Assembly: GCA_944380515.1 (NCBI GenBank)
Contig: CALWHT010000013.1
Span: 1-57,560, forward strand
Direction: 5' to 3'
Source of the DNA: an uncultured Roseburia sp.
GTDB taxonomy: Bacteria; Bacillota; Clostridia; Lachnospirales; Lachnospiraceae
DNA: 57,560 bases
Both the position numbers and the translations under genes were made by a program. The first letter of the stretch is position 1, and each line of letters opens with the position of its first letter. Of this stretch, positions 1 through 7,041 are shown piece after piece. The notes under the pieces are model-generated. The model was not told where the DNA came from. It made no database searches and saw nothing but the letters and a program-made list of their open reading frames with translations.

Positions 1-107
1 ATGCCATGGTCTGACATGATACAGCAGAGATGCCGGATCAAATCGAAAAGTTGAAGTTGGAGTATTTTACTTTAACTATAGCGGAATATTTTGTGAAAAG
101 ATAGCCA

Positions 108-224
108 TTATTTTATTGAGCGCTTACGAAATATTTTTTCGAACCACGCAAAAAGAGACATAGGAAAATCAACTCTCCTACGTCTCTTATTCATCTGCAA
201 CATTTCAAGAGCAAGTTTCGCCAT
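108..224 (-). CDS. Possible 38-aa basic small protein or gene remnant
   Basis: A 38-codon frame starts at the ATG at 224 and ends with TAA at 108-110. It is rich in lysine, arginine and aromatic residues. The open frame continues upstream of the ATG for about 14 codons, with a GGAGGT at the far end, so the true start is unclear. I do not recognise the family. It could be the C-terminal remnant of a mobile-element gene or chance coding. A terminator-like hairpin lies inside it, which argues against it. Confidence 0.2.
   Translation of the reverse strand: MAKLALEMLQMNKRRRRVDFPMSLFAWFEKIFRKRSIK
148..188 (-). terminator. Candidate Rho-independent terminator of the AIPR/DpnII transcript
   Basis: The arms 153-165 and 176-188 pair over 13 bp. 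The single non-Watson-Crick position becomes a U-G wobble when read on the minus strand. In that direction the stem is followed by a short T-run. The nearest upstream minus-strand gene ends at 344. Confidence 0.45.
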
Positions 225-343
225 GTAGTCCAAATTTGCAAAAATCGCAAATTTGACCTCCGCAACTTATTGGGGATTACGTTTCCCCAAGCCCTCGTTG
301 GCTACGCAAAATATATCACACTTATCTACGCACAATCAACTCC

Positions 344-2023
344 TTATCGAACTGCAATATCTTCTTGAACAGCTGAAAAAACTGAATTATTCTTTGTTGC
401 CTGTGATGATATTAAGCCACTCTCAGTTACTGCATTTTTTACCACTTCAATTGCCTCTATTATGTACTCCTCATCTTCATCAAAATTACATTTACCTTCC
501 AGATTAGCAATTGCATTTAATATTATAAGATCTCCGGTATTCAAAAAAATGTATTTGTTCATTTCTTCTTCATAATCGTTTTCGCTAACATCTTTGTCAA
601 TATATTCAAAAAAATCCATTCTTACATTCTCTGAACGCCTACATTTTCTATACAATGACAAGGCTTGTCCAAGTTTTTCATACCACGTATAAGCATGAAT
701 TACTTTATTTGCATTTATTCCACTTACCAAAACCTCAACAACTTTTTTGTCAAACAGTTCCCCCTTTCCTCTTTTAGCTCTGGCCGCACATTCATTACAA
801 TAAAAGGCTGCATAAACCTGAATTACTTTTTCCAACTTCAATATATGTTTCTTATCGTACTGCTTAACTTTGTTTAATGAATACTTATAATCATATTCAT
901 TCACAAGCCTTTCCATAAAATAACCTTTTTCCTCTAACTCTATCTGTAATGCTCTTATGAACGGATTATTAGCCAAAAAGTAACTATCCCTAATTTTAGT
1001 CTGTGAATTAAGGAATTCTGTTATTTTTGCACGCAGATCAAAGTCCGAAGTTTCAATAATTCTAAACTGCAAGTACACGTCTTCCTTTAACTCGTCACTA
1101 TCATAAGCCTTTTTGAGACTGTTAATCGTTTGACATCCGTTTACTACAGAAGCCCCTTCCAATACCAAGGTTTGATTACCTGTACTATTCTTACAGCTAT
1201 CGCAAATAAACACAATTCCGTTATGAAAAAAGAAAAATTTATTAGAATCTTCCCCTATTGCAGTATTATATATACCTGTGTTAACATCATTATCTCCTTC
1301 ATACAATCTGATATTCTCATCAAATATCACATCCATTTGATTCTTACAAGCTGCAATAAGTTCATGCGCGGACAAAAAGCCTACTGAAGATTTAACATTT
1401 TCATCCAAATTATAACTCGTATCAAGTTTTTTATAAGTCATCGTAATATTTATTCTGTTTTTCTTTTGTATCCTGTCATAAATATCACATATATTTTTCT
1501 GCTGAATCACTTTATGTTTTATCTGATTTCCTGTAGTGTCCCTTATTTCAGCAATTTCACTCTCCAACGCATCTTGTGCCGGCTGAGAAAAAGAATTATT
1601 AAAAACAACAAACTCTATTCTATAATCAAAAATATTGTTTTCTTTAATTGCTTCTCTAAAAGCAAAAAAATTATCATTTCCAACACGAGGACGCCTCTGG
1701 CTTATTAATTTTTTATAACCGTTAAACATTTTTAATACTGTTTTTTCGTCTATTGCCTTTTCTATGTTCTTTTCTTTATCTGGAAATTTAAATTGATATA
1801 AAACCATTGATTCGCCTTCAAGCAAGATAGCATCTATACCATTATCTCCATTTCCATCAATTATTGACTCTGCTATGTCTTGCTCATCCATTTTTATACA
1901 ATATAGCAAATACCAATGAGCAAATGCTTTAGACAAATTGGTATAACCGTATTCCTCTTTAATTAATTCTAATTCAGCTTTAATCTTTCCATAATACACC
2001 TGATATTTCCCGTATACTGCCAT
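344..2023 (-). CDS. AIPR-family (abortive infection phage resistance) protein
   Basis: This is a 559-aa protein that I assign to the AIPR family of phage-defence proteins. The N-terminal part shows a restriction-nuclease-like signature, G62-I63-D64 followed by Q77-F78-K79 (a D...QxK arrangement). The central part carries the family-typical VVNGCQTINSL segment, then a LQFRIIE strand and ITEFLNSQTKIRD. The ATG at 2023 is preferred over the one at 2029 because GGAGG lies 9 bases before it and only 3 before the other. It follows the DpnII-like nuclease gene with almost no gap, so it is probably the last gene of that operon. Being a nuclease-type effector is an inference. Its trigger cannot be read from sequence. 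It is AT-rich like the rest of the island. Confidence 0.8.
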   Translation of the reverse strand: MAVYGKYQVYYGKIKAELELIKEEYGYTNLSKAFAHWYLLYCIKMDEQDIAESIIDGNGDNGIDAILLEGESMVLYQFKFPDKEKNIEKAIDEKTVLKMFNGYKKLISQRRPRVGNDNFFAFREAIKENNIFDYRIEFVVFNNSFSQPAQDALESEIAEIRDTTGNQIKHKVIQQKNICDIYDRIQKKNRINITMTYKKLDTSYNLDENVKSSVGFLSAHELIAACKNQMDVIFDENIRLYEGDNDVNTGIYNTAIGEDSNKFFFFHNGIVFICDSCKNSTGNQTLVLEGASVVNGCQTINSLKKAYDSDELKEDVYLQFRIIETSDFDLRAKITEFLNSQTKIRDSYFLANNPFIRALQIELEEKGYFMERLVNEYDYKYSLNKVKQYDKKHILKLEKVIQVYAAFYCNECAARAKRGKGELFDKKVVEVLVSGINANKVIHAYTWYEKLGQALSLYRKCRRSENVRMDFFEYIDKDVSENDYEEEMNKYIFLNTGDLIILNAIANLEGKCNFDEDEEYIIEAIEVVKNAVTESGLISSQATKNNSVFSAVQEDIAVR

Positions 2024-2025
2024 TA

Positions 2026-2901
2026 TCATTCTCCTCCCATTGTAAAGACTTTTTCCATAATCCCATTCTCCATATCATCAATACTGTAAATCGTATCCAT
2101 GACCTCGAATGTCTCTCTCAAATTACCCCTTGCACTTTTCCAGCCAACACCGTCTGTAAACCACACAAAAGTAAATCCAGCAATGGTATCTGCTTCCTGA
2201 GAAAGCATCTTGTAGCTTCTTGCAGTTTCATTCAGTTTTGAGCCACCGCCACCATAGAAGTTTGTTTCAATACCATAAATCATCTTATCTGTCTTGATTA
2301 CAAAATCAAATCTCTTAGCTGCCTTACCCTGATTAGAAAGTGCCGATAAATCAATGTTCCACTTTTCTTCGATGTCTTTAAGGTACATTTCCTTGAAATA
2401 GTTGACATCCTTCTCAAACCCTGCTGCCACAATATACTTTTCAACCAAATCTTCCATCTGGTGACCGCCACGATTCTTGCGACCATTAGAATCCAATCCG
2501 GTTTCAATACCAAGAGCATAATCTACAAGATTATTTACCAAGTGATTTGCAATCATATCAAACAATCCAGTCTTACGCATAAATACTTTGTACTGTTCCA
2601 AACTGTAATTCATCTTCTTGAAATTATACAAGAATGCACCTTCTTCATCCTGGGCATAGATTTCGTTTCCCCTCACAGCAAGAAGCAACGGTATACATTG
2701 CAATGTTTCCGGATATTTTGTCACTATCCTCTCAAAATCATCCTCAATGCTCTTTGAACCAATCAGGGAATTCAATATGTTTAATTCTACCTTTATTTCT
2801 TCTACATTTCTTACGACTTTTTCAAAGTCAATATAGTAATCATAACTTGAAATACTTGGTCTAAATTTACTCAACCATTCATCAAAATCTCTATTTGTCA
2901 T
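2026..2901 (-). CDS. dpnB: DpnII-family type II restriction endonuclease
   Basis: This 291-aa protein matches the DpnII/MboI-type endonuclease family along its length, and DpnII itself is of very similar size. Such enzymes cut unmethylated GATC. The C-terminal half has the catalytic-looking core: KRFDFVIKTD followed by GIETNFYGGGGSKLNETARSY, giving a D...E-x-N/K-like PD-(D/E)xK arrangement. The start codon overlaps the 3' end of the DpnA-like methyltransferase gene by 11 bp, and its stop almost touches the AIPR start. Order and overlap match the classical dpnM-dpnA-dpnB operon. GATC specificity is inferred from family membership. Confidence 0.9.
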   Translation of the reverse strand: MTNRDFDEWLSKFRPSISSYDYYIDFEKVVRNVEEIKVELNILNSLIGSKSIEDDFERIVTKYPETLQCIPLLLAVRGNEIYAQDEEGAFLYNFKKMNYSLEQYKVFMRKTGLFDMIANHLVNNLVDYALGIETGLDSNGRKNRGGHQMEDLVEKYIVAAGFEKDVNYFKEMYLKDIEEKWNIDLSALSNQGKAAKRFDFVIKTDKMIYGIETNFYGGGGSKLNETARSYKMLSQEADTIAGFTFVWFTDGVGWKSARGNLRETFEVMDTIYSIDDMENGIMEKVFTMGGE

Positions 2902-3694
2902 TTTCTACCTTCTCCAATCTCTTCTTGGATATTTCCAAGTATTCTTTGCTTACATCTATTCCAATAAACTTCCGTCCAAATCGCTCAGCCTCTACTCCGG
3001 TAGTCCCTGAACCGCAAAAAGGATCCAATATAACTTGTCCTTCCTCCGTAGATGACAATACAATTTTTTCAATCAGATATTCCGGTTTCTGTGTAGGGTG
3101 CTTTCCTTCTGTTTTCTCTGAAGGTTTTGTCAATGCCCCCGTCCACACATCTTTCATCTGCTTTCCATCATTCATTTCTTTCATCTTCTGATAATTAAAA
3201 AAATGCCGAGACTTCTTCTCATTCTTCTTTGCCCATAAAATGGTTTCCGTAGAATGTGTGAAGCAGCGACATGCTAAGTTCGGTGGTGGATTCGTTTTCT
3301 GCCATGTTATGTTATTGATTATCTTGAAGCCTTCCTGCTCCAATGCCATACCAATCGAATATATATTGTGTAACGTTCCCGATATCCAAATCGTGCCGTT
3401 CGGCTTTAGTACTTTCTTACATAACCTAATCCACTTTCTGTTAAACTTGTGTTTCTCCTCGACGCTGGTTCCACTTTCCGAAAGCTTATCCCATGAGCCT
3501 TTATTTACTGAAACCATTTTTCCACCCTGACAAGTAATACCATCATTACTCAAAAAGTATGGCGGATCTGCAAATATCATATCCACAGATTCCGGTTTCA
3601 TTTTTGTTAGAATTTTAAAGGAATCACCTAATATCAGTTGTGATTCTTCTGTCTCGTAGTATAATGGCACTTTTTTTGTAAATAAGTTCTCCAT
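2891..3694 (-). CDS. dpnA: DpnA-like adenine-N6 DNA methyltransferase (second methylase of the DpnII system)
   Basis: This is a 267-aa beta-class amino-methyltransferase: the catalytic motif ADPPYFLS comes early (about residues 40-48) and the AdoMet-binding motif DPFCGSGTTGVEAE comes near the C terminus. In the DpnII system the DpnA type methylates GATC in single-stranded as well as duplex DNA, which protects incoming transformed DNA. The gene sits 13 bp after dpnM and overlaps the nuclease gene, so all three are presumably co-transcribed. No missing key residue was seen. Confidence 0.9.
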   Translation of the reverse strand: MENLFTKKVPLYYETEESQLILGDSFKILTKMKPESVDMIFADPPYFLSNDGITCQGGKMVSVNKGSWDKLSESGTSVEEKHKFNRKWIRLCKKVLKPNGTIWISGTLHNIYSIGMALEQEGFKIINNITWQKTNPPPNLACRCFTHSTETILWAKKNEKKSRHFFNYQKMKEMNDGKQMKDVWTGALTKPSEKTEGKHPTQKPEYLIEKIVLSSTEEGQVILDPFCGSGTTGVEAERFGRKFIGIDVSKEYLEISKKRLEKVENDK

Positions 3695-3707
3695 TATCCC
3701 GACTCCT

Positions 3708-4541
3708 TTAATAATTGCAAATAATTACTTCTTCTCCAACTCTGTTGGATGCATCCGAATTAATCATACGCTTAACACTTACAACATCTATTTTGTAGCC
3801 CTTGTTACCATACAGCTCATTTATCAAATCTGTATTATGGTTTGTGAGCATACAGTAGCAACCTCTGGCTGTTAATTCATCAAACAGATTTGCAAGTCGT
3901 TTATGGCTTTCTATGTCAAAACCCTCTTTCGTATATGATTCAAAAGAAGTTGGATTCAACGGTGCATACGGGCTATCTATAAATACAAAATCTCCCTTCT
4001 TGGCATCCTTACAAGCAGCTTCAAAATCTCCGTCAATAATTTTTACTCCCTGAAGATATTTTGAAATCTCCATGATGGCATTTTCATCAACGGAAGCTCT
4101 ACGGCTATTGTTGTATGGAACATTGAAAAGCCCCTTGCCATTTACACGATACAAACCGTTAAAACAATGCTTATTGATAAATACAAACAATGCAGCCAAC
4201 TCCACATCGAACTCTGCTTTCATTAGTTTATCATTGTAATGCTCCCTAAGAGAATAATAGTATTCCTTGCCATCCTCCCACATTTCCTCATCCAGCTTCT
4301 TTACAGCCTTTAGAAATGCTTCCGGAGCATTGCATATCTGCTTATATGCATTTACCAACGCTTTGTTGATATCGTTTATCAGAGCATTTGTAGGTAGCAA
4401 ATCGAATATCACGGCACCACCACCTACAAACGGCTCAAAATAATTATTATATTTTTCAGGCATTCTCTCCCTTATCTGTGGAAGCAACTGGCGCTTTCCG
4501 CCAGCCCATTTCACAAACGGAGCGACACTTGAATTACTCAT
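3708..4541 (-). CDS. dpnM: DpnM-like Dam-type adenine-N6 DNA methyltransferase
   Basis: This 277-aa protein is an alpha-class (D12, Dam/MboI-type) adenine methyltransferase. It begins with the family N terminus FVKWAGGKRQLLPQI, followed by the AdoMet-binding FEPFVGGGAVIFD. The catalytic motif reads FIDSPYAPLNPTSFESYT. The usual DPPY is DSPY here, a mild oddity that may still be functional. It is the first gene of the DpnII operon. A good promoter lies 50-80 bp upstream, and an operator shared with the neighbouring restriction-modification system lies just beyond it. Expected role: duplex GATC methylation to protect the host. Confidence 0.9.
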   Translation of the reverse strand: MSNSSVAPFVKWAGGKRQLLPQIRERMPEKYNNYFEPFVGGGAVIFDLLPTNALINDINKALVNAYKQICNAPEAFLKAVKKLDEEMWEDGKEYYYSLREHYNDKLMKAEFDVELAALFVFINKHCFNGLYRVNGKGLFNVPYNNSRRASVDENAIMEISKYLQGVKIIDGDFEAACKDAKKGDFVFIDSPYAPLNPTSFESYTKEGFDIESHKRLANLFDELTARGCYCMLTNHNTDLINELYGNKGYKIDVVSVKRMINSDASNRVGEEVIICNY

Positions 4542-4590
4542 TCTGATTCCTCTTCTCTATGTCCGCAAAAGGACAATCTTTTACATATCT

Positions 4591-4619
4591 ATTATACTTG
4601 CAATCATGCAAAATAACAA
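4591..4619 (-). promoter_or_regulatory. Sigma-A-type promoter of the DpnII operon
   Basis: Read on the minus strand, a -35 TTGTTA (4619-4614) is followed after 17 bp by a perfect -10 TATAAT (4596-4591). The dpnM ATG is at 4541, which leaves a leader of about 45 nt. Confidence 0.7.
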
Positions 4620-4628
4620 CCACAAACT

Positions 4629-4643
4629 TTCACTCTTTGTGAA
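4629..4643. promoter_or_regulatory. Candidate controller-protein operator between dpnM and the small zinc-protein gene
   Basis: TTCAC-TCTTT-GTGAA is a perfect 5-bp inverted repeat with a 5-bp spacer. Its reverse complement differs at only one of 17 positions from the site at 6038-6054 in front of the XRE controller gene. It lies about 10 bp upstream of the dpnM -35 box and next to the promoter zone of the divergent small gene. Binding by the controller is inferred. Confidence 0.55.
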
Positions 4644-4694
4644 TTTAATTAATACATTAATTATGTTAATATAAAAACAAAAAGGGGGTTTTTT

Positions 4695-4943
4695 ATGATT
4701 TATCGTTATCCAATTCGTTTAGAAAATTCTATGACATTTACTGAACCACCAACAGAACCTCTTCACTTTTCAAAATGCAATGGATATGACGGAGATAATC
4801 TTCGTATCACAAATATCGTTGGATATGAAAATGGAGATTTCTTAAAAGTATGTCCTCATTGCAATAGAATACTTCCTACTGAAGCATTTAGATTACGTTC
4901 CACCATTGACCGCGACCAAAGTTGGTGCATAGATTGTCGATAA
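4695..4943 (+). CDS. Small zinc-knuckle protein of the defence island
   Basis: This 82-aa protein is not one I recognise. The C-terminal third contains two CxxC pairs, CPHC at about residues 56-59 and CIDC at about 78-81, so a single zinc-binding fold is likely. An AAAGGGGG ribosome binding site precedes the ATG. It is divergent from the DpnII operon and sits between the two restriction-modification sets. The operator at 4629-4643 lies in its upstream region, so it may be co-regulated. It could be a small regulator or a defence accessory; function unknown. Confidence 0.65.
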   Translation: MIYRYPIRLENSMTFTEPPTEPLHFSKCNGYDGDNLRITNIVGYENGDFLKVCPHCNRILPTEAFRLRSTIDRDQSWCIDCR

Positions 4944-4982
4944 GATTACTCCAAAGCTTGTTGAATATTCAGCAAGCTTTTG

Positions 4983-5705
4983 TTACTTCTGAAATACAAA
5001 TATATACTCATGCGCCAGTAAAAGAAAATTGTTATTCTGCTTTTCCCAATAATCCGTAGAACGGCAATTATGTTGCTCCTTAATAATAATCTCTTTATTC
5101 GTAAATCCTGCCTGCAAAAAGCACTCCATCATACGAAACCCTAGTGGAATAACTTTCCCATATTTTCTTACATCCCCTATCATCACAGCACACATTTTGC
5201 CCTTTTTCAATACACGAAAAGATTCCTCAGCCACCTTTTTCATTTCAGTCAAAAATTCTTCTACGCCAAGCAAAGAAATATCCCCTTCTATTCCTTTACT
5301 ATACTTGGTGATATTGGCATAAGGTGGATGCGTGCAGATAAAGTCAATGCGGCTATCTTTGATAAAATGTAAATCAGTAGCATTACCATTTCGTGTAAAT
5401 ATTTTTGAATTTGTTTCACATTGGAATTGTAAATTTGTTTCAGAGATTGAAACAGATTGCGGATTGATGTCAACACCTACCGCATTGCGACCTAGTAGTT
5501 TTGCCTCGACTAAGGTTGTTCCACTACCCATAAATTGATCTAAGACCCACTCATCGGGATTAGAATAGCGAAGTATCAAATTTCTTGGTACATATGGCGA
5601 CCAGTTCCCTCGATACTTTCCTGAATGCGTTGCCCAACTGCCTCTGTCTGGAAACGACCAAACCGTCGTTGGTTCAAGCTTGAAATTATTTGGTTGTAAA
5701 CTTAT
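4983..5705 (-). CDS. DNA methyltransferase (cytosine-N4/adenine-N6 type) of the second system, with an anomalous start
   Basis: The recognisable protein has an AdoMet motif DQFMGSGTT followed by the catalytic motif THPPY, in the order seen in gamma-class amino-methyltransferases. The frame is open and clearly coding well upstream of the first conventional start (TTG at 5579): the segment LEPTTVWSFPDRGSW and KYRGNWSPYVPRNLI are typical family residues. A GGAGG lies 8 bases before an in-frame ATA at 5705, giving a 240-aa product with the motifs at about residues 56-64 and 125-129. No ATG, GTG or TTG exists in frame between the preceding TAA and residue 43. The gene may use ATA, may have lost its ATG, or may be read through from the upstream 64-aa gene, which is in the same frame. 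It should protect host DNA against the nuclease at 6303-6824. Confidence 0.75.
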   Translation of the reverse strand: MSLQPNNFKLEPTTVWSFPDRGSWATHSGKYRGNWSPYVPRNLILRYSNPDEWVLDQFMGSGTTLVEAKLLGRNAVGVDINPQSVSISETNLQFQCETNSKIFTRNGNATDLHFIKDSRIDFICTHPPYANITKYSKGIEGDISLLGVEEFLTEMKKVAEESFRVLKKGKMCAVMIGDVRKYGKVIPLGFRMMECFLQAGFTNKEIIIKEQHNCRSTDYWEKQNNNFLLLAHEYIFVFQK

Positions 5706-5723
5706 AAGACATTCCTCCTTCTT

Positions 5724-5918
5724 TTATTTCCATTGGGCAAGATACTCTGTAACTCCCATCATGCCCCTCATCAAAAATGCAGTCATAATATCTTTCTCAA
5801 ACTTATTCTTATTCTCAGCAGAAAGATTATTATAATCACGTTGCATCTCTTGAAATTTTTGTGCAAATCCAATTACAAACTTATCATATTCAATGTTTTC
5901 TTCTTGAATTGATTTCAT
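5724..5918 (-). CDS. 64-aa hypothetical protein preceding the methyltransferase
   Basis: This is a small, charged, probably helical protein with no recognised family. A GGGGGAG ribosome binding site precedes the ATG and a TTGACA-containing promoter lies upstream. Its TAA stop is in the same frame as the methyltransferase that follows, separated by only six codons from the ATA position. It is divergent from the controller gene. It could be an accessory or leader cistron that couples translation to the methyltransferase. Confidence 0.6.
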   Translation of the reverse strand: MKSIQEENIEYDKFVIGFAQKFQEMQRDYNNLSAENKNKFEKDIMTAFLMRGMMGVTEYLAQWK

Positions 5919-5943
5919 TATAGTCGCTCCCCCTTCATTGATG

Positions 5944-5973
5944 ATATTAATAAGTCTACATCAATTTTGTCAA
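5944..5973 (-). promoter_or_regulatory. Promoter of the 64-aa protein/methyltransferase pair
   Basis: On the minus strand a consensus -35 TTGACA (5973-5968) is followed 18 bp later by TAATAT (5949-5944). The gene start is at 5918. The operator at 5994-6008 lies just upstream of the -35 box. Confidence 0.5.
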
Positions 5974-5993
5974 AAAATCCACCTCTTTTTTCT

Positions 5994-6008
5994 TTCACTA
6001 TAAGTGAA
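5994..6008. promoter_or_regulatory. Candidate controller operator, distal copy
   Basis: TTCAC-TATAA-GTGAA is a perfect inverted repeat with a 5-bp spacer. For the plus-strand controller gene it lies just upstream of a weak -35 (TTTATA, about 6009-6014), the position expected for activation. It also sits between the two divergent promoters. Confidence 0.6.
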
Positions 6009-6038
6009 TTTATATAAACTGCATCTCATGAGATAATA

Positions 6039-6053
6039 TTCACAAATAGTGAA
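6039..6053. promoter_or_regulatory. Candidate controller operator, proximal copy
   Basis: TTCAC-AAATA-GTGAA lies just downstream of a -10-like GATAAT (about 6032-6037) and upstream of the controller ribosome binding site. That position would give autorepression at high controller level. A 12-bp palindrome ATCTCATGAGAT at about 6023-6034 lies between the two operator copies. Confidence 0.6.
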
Positions 6054-6065
6054 AGAGGTGTTTTC

Positions 6066-6299
6066 ATGCGATTTAACAACGATATCGACCTATATCAAGC
6101 TATCGGTGCAAATATAAAACAATACAGAGAACAAGCAAATTTAACACAAGTACAGCTTGCAGAACAGGCAAAAATTAGCATCAGCTATTTATCCAAAATT
6201 GAAGCTTCCGGCTGCAATAAAAGCTTGTCCATATCTGTTTTGAATCAGATTGCAAATGTACTTGATGTTGAAATAAGTGAATTTTTCAAGGAGGTATAA
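6066..6299 (+). CDS. XRE-family controller (C) protein of the second restriction-modification system
   Basis: This 77-aa protein is a single helix-turn-helix domain of the Cro/C1 type, with the HTH at about residues 15-70: IGANIKQYREQANLTQVQLAEQ, then ISISYLSKIE. Its length and its position directly before a small nuclease gene (3-bp gap) match restriction-modification control proteins. These bind operators in their own promoter to activate and then limit nuclease expression. Two matching inverted repeats flank its promoter, and a third lies at the DpnII operon. A GAAAGAGGTG ribosome binding site precedes the ATG. Confidence 0.85.
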   Translation: MRFNNDIDLYQAIGANIKQYREQANLTQVQLAEQAKISISYLSKIEASGCNKSLSISVLNQIANVLDVEISEFFKEV

Positions 6300-6302
6300 A
6301 CA

Positions 6303-6824
6303 ATGGCTAGAATTCCAAACAAGCATGGTGGTGGCGCACAAACTAACAGAAACGGATTGCATTTTGAGCAAACCACATCTTTAAATGATGCCTTAATAGC
6401 TTCTGGATATACAATCCAAGGATACTATGTGCTCAAATATGGTTTTCAAGTTGGAATGTCTGTTCCCCAAAAGAAATTGTATACTAATTTCCTAGCTCCT
6501 ATGGGAATCGATTATCGAAATTACAATTCTAAGGAATGGCATCCCGACGAAGCATTTATAAATACCGAAACAAAAACGGCATACATCATAGAAAAGAAAT
6601 TCCAAAACTGCTCCGGCTCCGTTGACGAAAAGCTTCCTAGCTGTCACTTTAAGAAGTGGGAGTACGAAAAACTCTTTGCCCCTTTGGGTTATAATGTTGA
6701 ATTCATTTACATTTTCAATGACTGGTTCAAAGATCCTAAATATAGAGACACATTAGAATATATAGAGCGAATGGGCTGTTATTATTTCTACAACGAAATC
6801 CCATTACATATTTTAGGCTTATAA
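6303..6824 (+). CDS. Small PD-(D/E)xK nuclease, probably the type II restriction endonuclease of the second system
   Basis: This 173-aa protein has the layout of a small type II endonuclease. P81-D82-E83 is followed by E97-K98-K99 on a predicted strand (TAYIIEKKF), which fits PD-(D/E)xK. It begins MARIPNKHGGGAQTNRNG, and I cannot name its specificity. It follows the controller gene by 3 bp and faces a methyltransferase, the PvuII-like plan of divergent M and C-R genes. Translation is probably coupled to the controller. A strong hairpin terminator follows at 6845. Nuclease identity rests on motif and context. Confidence 0.7.
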   Translation: MARIPNKHGGGAQTNRNGLHFEQTTSLNDALIASGYTIQGYYVLKYGFQVGMSVPQKKLYTNFLAPMGIDYRNYNSKEWHPDEAFINTETKTAYIIEKKFQNCSGSVDEKLPSCHFKKWEYEKLFAPLGYNVEFIYIFNDWFKDPKYRDTLEYIERMGCYYFYNEIPLHILGL

Positions 6825-6844
6825 CATCTTTACAGATTTACAAC

Positions 6845-6872
6845 AAAAGGAATGGCACACGCCATTCCTTTT
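6845..6872 (+). terminator. Terminator after the nuclease gene
   Basis: A perfect 12-bp stem AAAAGGAATGGC/GCCATTCCTTTT has an ACAC loop and ends in four T. The symmetric A and T ends mean it could act in both directions. Confidence 0.65.
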
Positions 6873-7041
6873 GCATTCTAAATCAATATCTTTTTCACTT
6901 CGCACAAACAATACTCATCTGTAACACTACACACTTTGCATTGTTTCTTGTATGATTTGGCGTAAAATTGGCGTATCGGCGTAAATTTCCGATTTTACCA
7001 AAGTCCGCTAACCATTGGTTTTACTGACTTTTTCGCAAGTT
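6873..7041. other. Island-core junction next to lysS, with short direct repeats
   Basis: No gene was found. GGCGTA occurs three times at 6959, 6970 and 6978. Further on lies a stem AAAGTC/GACTTT enclosing AACC-AAT-GGTT, at about 6992-7034. The region joins the AT-rich island to the 3' end of lysS. It may hold the recombination site of the element that brought the island, but no second copy is visible in the window. Confidence 0.4.

Larger units (their letters stand above)
1..343. other. Left edge of the island, mostly non-coding, with nested inverted repeats
   Basis: No convincing gene of normal size is visible here. The stretch holds three inverted repeats. One is a 13-bp stem at 153-165/176-188. 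One is a perfect 9-bp repeat CAAATTTGC/GCAAATTTG at 231-239/247-255. The third is a 7-bp TTGGGGA/TCCCCAA stem near 270-290. It lies downstream of the minus-strand AIPR gene and probably marks the end of the island transcript. No integrase, transposase or clear attachment repeat was found. Confidence 0.5.
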
